A stretch of DNA of 64,000 nt, taken from assembly GCF_028331445.1 (NCBI RefSeq), contig NZ_JAQMHX010000004.1, positions 310,001-374,000 of the forward strand. Direction: 5' to 3'. The first letter of the stretch is position 1, and each line of letters begins with the position of its first letter. Shown here one piece after another: positions 60,055 to 64,000 of the stretch. Made by a program: the position numbers and the translations under genes. This DNA is from Candidatus Phyllobacterium onerii. GTDB lineage: Bacteria; Pseudomonadota; Alphaproteobacteria; Rhizobiales; Rhizobiaceae. Below the pieces are notes generated by a model. It was given only the letters and a program-made list of their open reading frames with translations, did not search any database and was not told the origin of the DNA.

Positions 60055-60888
60055 ATGACTATCAGCGTTGAGGCTTATGCGCGGGAGTGTGCCGAACAGG
60101 GACTTCGCGGTAACTACGCGGTCTGCCAGGCGGATTTCACCGTTGAACAGAAATATGACTATTCCGATGAAGACCAAGAGGTCTGGCGCGCCCTGTGCGA
60201 TCGCCAGACGAAATTGACGGAGAAGTTGGCGCACCACAGCTATCTCGACGGCGTGGATGCCCTAGGACTTCTCGACCGAATACCGGATTTCCACGAGGTA
60301 AGTGAGCGGCTCCATAAACTGACCGGTTGGGAAATCGTCGCCGTTCCGGGCCTTATCCCGAATGAGCCGTTTTTCGACCATCTTGCCAACCGGCGCTTTC
60401 CGGTGACGAACTGGCTGCGCAGTAAGAAGGAACTCGACTATATCGTTGAGCCGGACATGTTTCATGATTTCTTCGGTCACGTTCCTATTCTCAGCCAACC
60501 GGTATTTGCGGATTTCATGCAGCTCTACGGCGTAAAGGGTGGAGCAGCATCACGCATGGGCGGGGAACAACTGGCAGGCCGGCTTTACTGGTACACTGCC
60601 GAGTTTGGTCTTATGCGTGAGGGGCGCGCATCACTCAAAGCGTTTGGTGCCGGTCTTATGTCGTCGTTCAGTGAACTGCAATTCGCTGTAACGAGCCCGG
60701 ACGCCCATCACGTACCATTCGATCTGGAAACGGTGATGCATACGGCATATGAAATCGACAAGTTCCAACGGGCATATTTCGTGTTGCCATCCTTCGCCGC
60801 GCTGAGAGATGCGTTTGAGAAAGCCGACATGGAAAAACTGGTTGCGCGCTGGAAAGATGTTGATCCATTGGATCCGGCGATGGTCTAA
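60055..60888 (+). CDS. phhA: Phenylalanine 4-monooxygenase
   Basis: A 277-residue pterin-dependent hydroxylase. The iron ligands H137, H142 (FHDFFGHVP) and E183 (YTAEFGLM) are present, as are LIPNEPFFDHLANRRFPVTN and VMHTAYEIDKFQRAYFVLPS. It converts phenylalanine to tyrosine. The related pterin carbinolamine dehydratase (phhB) is not adjacent. GGAGG lies just upstream of the ATG at 60055. Confidence 0.96.
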   Translation: MTISVEAYARECAEQGLRGNYAVCQADFTVEQKYDYSDEDQEVWRALCDRQTKLTEKLAHHSYLDGVDALGLLDRIPDFHEVSERLHKLTGWEIVAVPGLIPNEPFFDHLANRRFPVTNWLRSKKELDYIVEPDMFHDFFGHVPILSQPVFADFMQLYGVKGGAASRMGGEQLAGRLYWYTAEFGLMREGRASLKAFGAGLMSSFSELQFAVTSPDAHHVPFDLETVMHTAYEIDKFQRAYFVLPSFAALRDAFEKADMEKLVARWKDVDPLDPAMV

Positions 60889-60922
60889 GACGGCCAAAAA
60901 CAAGCCGCTAAAGATGGTCATC

Positions 60923-61678
60923 TCAGGCCGCATTCTTCATGTTGGACTCGATGATCACGCAATTGCGGCCATTGCGTTTAGCCTCGTACAACCTGCGATC
61001 GGCGACCTGAAAATGATCGGCGATCGCTCCACTTGCCAGCCCAACAATACCCCCAATACTGACGCTCAGCGAGACGCGTTCGTTTTCCGGAGTACGGAAC
61101 TCAATGCGGTTCACTGCCACCCGAATGTTTTCGGCAATCGATTTTACGTTGTCCTCATCATCCATTGCGAGAAAGACAGCGAACTCCTCGCCTCCGATGC
61201 GTCCGATACTGTCCTCTTTTCCAAGACAGCCAGCGATACTCTGTGCGATTGCCATCAACGCGCCATCGCCATTGTAATGGCCATGAACATCATTGATTTT
61301 TTTGAAATGATCCGCGTCTATGATCAGGAGAGAACTCGCCTTTCGCGTACGGACATCTTCGATATGGTTGAAGAACGCTTCGCGATTGAGGAGGCCCGTC
61401 ATACTATCGCGTGATGACTTCTCCAACAGTTTCGCATTGGTTGCCTCAAGTTCCCGCATGACGTGATTGAGTCTTTCGAGGGTCAGCCGGAGTTTTTCCG
61501 ACTGGCGAAAGACGATGAAGGAAACGGCTGGCGAAATCACCAGCGGGCAAATGGTCGCGATCATATAGCCCCTTGCGTCATGCATGTCGTTGGCCGTCAT
61601 GATGGCTCCGGTAATCAGCAGGGAGCACATAACGGAAACGACCACAACCATTGCACATTTAAGGAGAATTCTGGACAT
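60923..61678 (-). CDS. GGDEF-domain diguanylate cyclase
   Basis: A 251-residue protein from the ATG at 61678 (GAGGT upstream). Two N-terminal membrane helices (about 4-24 and 35-57), a short coiled linker, and a GGDEF domain with the active-site motif GRIGGEEFAVFL. The inhibitory site that usually reads RxxD before it is GKED here, so product inhibition may be lost. It should make cyclic di-GMP at the membrane. The signal is unknown; the sensor is just the two helices and linker. Confidence 0.92.
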   Translation of the reverse strand: MSRILLKCAMVVVVSVMCSLLITGAIMTANDMHDARGYMIATICPLVISPAVSFIVFRQSEKLRLTLERLNHVMRELEATNAKLLEKSSRDSMTGLLNREAFFNHIEDVRTRKASSLLIIDADHFKKINDVHGHYNGDGALMAIAQSIAGCLGKEDSIGRIGGEEFAVFLAMDDEDNVKSIAENIRVAVNRIEFRTPENERVSLSVSIGGIVGLASGAIADHFQVADRRLYEAKRNGRNCVIIESNMKNAA

Positions 61679-61849
61679 CGGACCTCGGAGACAGCTCTTA
61701 ACCAATACGAGGAACAAATGAAGCGGTTGTTAGCGAAAAATTTAAAAACGGTCGTAGTTCAGACTCTTTTCGTCTATTGATTCGGGAGCGAAACAGAATT
61801 TTCTGCATTTGCTTTTGCCTATCAGAAAACGGCGGAACCTTAATCGCGT

Positions 61850-62575
61850 ATGACAAATCAACCAGAATCCTTGAACTTTGCCCATGTGACCGATTGGGTC
61901 TTTGATCTCGACAATACCCTGTATCCACATCATTCAAATCTGTTTTCCCAGATCGATGTGAAAATGACGGACTATGTTGCTGATCTTCTGAAGCTGTCCC
62001 GGACCGATGCGCGGCAGATGCAGAAGCAATTTTACAAGGATTACGGCACGACGCTCAAAGGATTGATGGACCGTTACGAGATCGATCCGGACGACTTTCT
62101 ACAGAAAGTCCACGACATCGATTATTCCTGGCTGGTGCCGGACCCTTCATTGGCCACCGCCATCCGGCAACTGCCCGGCCGCAAGTTCATTTTCACCAAC
62201 GGCAATCGCGGACACGCCGAGCGCGCTGCGCGTCAGCTTGGCGTTCTTGATGAGTTCGATGACATCTTCGATATTGTGGCGGCGGAATTGCTGCCGAAGC
62301 CTGCTCGAGAGACTTATGACCGCTTTTTAGCGCTGCACAAGATCGACGCGGCAAGCAGCGTGATGTTCGAAGATCTGGCGCGCAACCTTGTCGTGCCGAA
62401 AGCCTTGGGGATGACGACGGTTCTGATCGTTCCAAACAATTTCGAACCGACATTCTCGGAAATCTGGGAGCGCGATCCAGGTCATACCGATCACGTCGAC
62501 TACGTTACGGACAACCTGGCCTCGTTCCTCAGCGCTATCCTGCCCGGTCAGACGGCGCTGAATGTGCCTGCTTGA
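61850..62575 (+). CDS. Pyrimidine 5'-nucleotidase-like HAD hydrolase
   Basis: A 241-residue HAD phosphatase. Motif I is FDLDNTLYP (D19 and D21 catalytic), with FIFTNGNRGHAERAARQL (motif II), KPARETYDRFL (motif III) and SVMFEDLARNLVVPKALGMT (motif IV). This group is annotated as pyrimidine 5'-nucleotidase (SDT1-like). It is close to argB as in many Rhizobiales. The DUF817 start overlaps its stop. Confidence 0.88.
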   Translation: MTNQPESLNFAHVTDWVFDLDNTLYPHHSNLFSQIDVKMTDYVADLLKLSRTDARQMQKQFYKDYGTTLKGLMDRYEIDPDDFLQKVHDIDYSWLVPDPSLATAIRQLPGRKFIFTNGNRGHAERAARQLGVLDEFDDIFDIVAAELLPKPARETYDRFLALHKIDAASSVMFEDLARNLVVPKALGMTTVLIVPNNFEPTFSEIWERDPGHTDHVDYVTDNLASFLSAILPGQTALNVPA

Positions 62576-63438
62576 AGCGGGTTACCTCCGTTGAAGCGAT
62601 AATTGATGATGCGGCACATCGTGTGCTTGAACGATTGCCACAGTCCGGTTTTTGTGGCGCTCTTGTCGAGTTTATCGTTTTCGGGATCAAACAGGCTTGG
62701 GCCTGTCTCTTCGGTGGTGCGCTGCTTGCCGCAATCATGCTGACACGGTTTTTCTGGCCCGACGGCAGCTGGCTAGCGCGCTACGACTTTCTCTTTTTTG
62801 TAGCCCTCACGATTCAACTATGCATGTTGGTATTCAGGCTGGAGACCTGGGAAGAGGCCAAGGTCATTTTCATTTTCCATGTGGTCGGAACAATCATGGA
62901 GATATTCAAGACCCATGTGGGCTCATGGATTTATCCGGAAGCCAATATTTTCCGAATCGGCGGGGTGCCGCTGTTTTCAGGTTTCATGTATGCAGCCGTC
63001 GGTTCATACATGGCGCGTATCAATCGGATATTCGATATCAGGCTTGAACGCTACCCGTCATTCTCGCTGACTTTTCTGCTCGCCATTGCCATTTATGCGA
63101 ACTTCTTTGCGCATCATTTCATACCGGACATCCGGCTTGTCCTTTTTGCTGCGACAATCGCCCTGTTCTGGCGCACCACGATGCATTATCGCGTCTTCCG
63201 CTTTCGCCACAAAATGCCCTTGCTCATAGCTTTCTTTTTTGTTGCGTTGTTCATCTGGGCTGCCGAAAACATCGGTACCTGGTCAAGAGCGTGGATTTAT
63301 CCGGCGCAGGCACATGGATGGGCGCCGGTGTCTTTTGCAAAGCTGGGATCCTGGTACCTGCTGATGATAATTTCCGTCGTACTGGTAACCTGGGTTTCTC
63401 CGCCACGTGACAATGACGAGAATCAGGAAAGTTCGTAG
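62572..63438 (+). CDS. DUF817 membrane protein
   Basis: A 288-residue protein with about eight membrane helices. It has AWACLFGGALLAAIMLTRF, ETWEEAKVIFIFHVVGTIME, IFKTHVGSWIYPE and ENIGTWSRAWIYPAQ, which I recognise as DUF817. The start is a TTG at 62572 overlapping the preceding stop; no ATG lies near. It may be part of the nucleotidase transcript. The family is uncharacterised. Confidence 0.82.
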   Translation: MKRVTSVEAIIDDAAHRVLERLPQSGFCGALVEFIVFGIKQAWACLFGGALLAAIMLTRFFWPDGSWLARYDFLFFVALTIQLCMLVFRLETWEEAKVIFIFHVVGTIMEIFKTHVGSWIYPEANIFRIGGVPLFSGFMYAAVGSYMARINRIFDIRLERYPSFSLTFLLAIAIYANFFAHHFIPDIRLVLFAATIALFWRTTMHYRVFRFRHKMPLLIAFFFVALFIWAAENIGTWSRAWIYPAQAHGWAPVSFAKLGSWYLLMIISVVLVTWVSPPRDNDENQESS

Positions 63439-64000
63439 AAGGTCTTGATCACGTCCCAAGCCTCTTCGGCAGTATCGACGAATGTAATCAGCTCGCGATC
63501 GGACGGCGAAATGACGCCCTGCTCCGCCAGGAAATCGAAGTTGATAGCCTTTTCCCAAAATGGCTTGCCAAACAGGAGAAAAGGAATGCGCTCCATACGT
63601 CCGGTCTGAATGAGGGTAAGGGCTTCGAAAGTCTCGTCCATCGTCCCGAAGCCACCGGGAAAGATCGCCATAGCCTTGGCACGCATGAGGAAATGCATCT
63701 TGCGGATGGCAAAATAGTGGAAGTTGAAGCAAAGCTCCGGCGTCACATAGGCGTTAGGAGCCTGTTCGTGTGGCAGCACGATATTGAGGCCGATCGTTGG
63801 CGCACCGACGTCCGCTGCGCCACGATTGCCGGCCTCCATCACCCCGGGACCGCCTCCGGTAACGACAACGAATTCGCGATTGTAGGTCGTTGAGGAATAG
63901 GTCGAGCAAAGCTGCGCGAACTTGCGCGCCTCGGCGTAGTAGTGGGAATTGGCTTCGAGGTTCTTCTTCTGGATTTCGTTTTTTGCAGCCCAGGCAGCAC
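63423..64000 (-). CDS. LOG/TIGR00730 family protein (cytokinin riboside phosphoribohydrolase-like), N-terminus beyond the window
   Basis: The gene runs off the right edge; the frame is open on the minus strand from 64000 to the stop at 63423 (192 codons). The signature GGGPGVMEAGNRGAADVG and PGGFGTMDETFEALTLIQTG are those of the LOG family, which cleaves nucleotide 5'-monophosphates, releasing the base, or binds related ligands. The first visible residues (AAWAAKNEIQKKNLEAN) precede the Rossmann motif. The gene overlaps the DUF817 3' end by 16 bases, convergent. Confidence 0.92.
   Translation of the reverse strand, partial: AAWAAKNEIQKKNLEANSHYYAEARKFAQLCSTYSSTTYNREFVVVTGGGPGVMEAGNRGAADVGAPTIGLNIVLPHEQAPNAYVTPELCFNFHYFAIRKMHFLMRAKAMAIFPGGFGTMDETFEALTLIQTGRMERIPFLLFGKPFWEKAINFDFLAEQGVISPSDRELITFVDTAEEAWDVIKTFYELS

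Overview
The window looks like chromosomal DNA of an alphaproteobacterium of the order Hyphomicrobiales (Rhizobiales), in or near the Brucella / Ochrobactrum / Phyllobacterium / Mesorhizobium group. The reasons are moderate-to-high GC, the gene order rpmH-rnpA-yidC-engB with argB nearby, many LysR regulators, a prkA-yeaH-spoVR operon, and small conserved rhizobial proteins (DUF1488, DUF1127-like, Thivi_2564-like). The genus cannot be fixed from sequence alone. No insertion sequence, prophage, CRISPR array or rRNA operon was seen. One tRNA gene (Arg, CCG) is present.

Layout. 1-1.6 kb: end of a TRAP transporter permease overlapping an L-idonate 5-dehydrogenase-like gene. 1.7-5.8 kb: a short penicillin-binding peptidase, then an unrecognised envelope cluster of three small single-pass proteins (the first frameshifted) and a convergent polytopic membrane protein. 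5.9-9.8 kb: a divergent MFS/LysR pair, a GntR regulator behind a perfect palindrome, and a PCMT-like methyltransferase. 9.8-12.5 kb: iorB-iorA-like molybdenum hydroxylase. 12.6-17.5 kb: prkA-yeaH-spoVR stress operon. 17.8-24.4 kb: small accessory genes, including an ArsR/MFS divergon with twin palindromic operators. 24.4-29.3 kb: a nested inverted-repeat element, a fatty acid desaturase, and a CHASE2 adenylate cyclase facing a FecR protein with a histidine-rich tail. 29.5-33.2 kb: tRNA-Arg, a MarR-GNAT pair between diverged direct repeats, and a TerB/DUF533 pair. 33.4-39.8 kb: a LysR gene followed by a nitrilase-superfamily hydrolase, an RraA-like protein and a complete polyamine-type ABC importer in one run. 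39.8-43.1 kb: a DHA2 exporter with divergent LysR, then a Tat-exported Fe/Mn superoxide dismutase. 43.2-48.6 kb: a lysine/2-aminoadipate catabolic cluster (ALDH7, HglS-type dioxygenase, LysR, DadA-like oxidase). 48.6-52.9 kb: two tiny coupled membrane proteins, an EEP phosphatase, a phospholipase D/cardiolipin synthase and a histidine kinase. 53-64 kb: the housekeeping run rpmH-rnpA-yidC-engB, an ECF sigma/anti-sigma/fasciclin cassette on the opposite strand, argB, a divergent Lrp/phhA pair, a diguanylate cyclase, a pyrimidine nucleotidase-like HAD protein, DUF817, and the end of a LOG-family gene.

Much of the window is import and catabolism modules, each beside a dedicated regulator, set around conserved housekeeping genes. 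The best candidates for undescribed biology are the hydrolase-RraA-ABC cassette (34.4-39.8 kb), the envelope protein cluster (2.8-5.8 kb) and the folded element at 24.46-24.59 kb. All functional calls are from reading translations and motifs by eye; no database search was possible.
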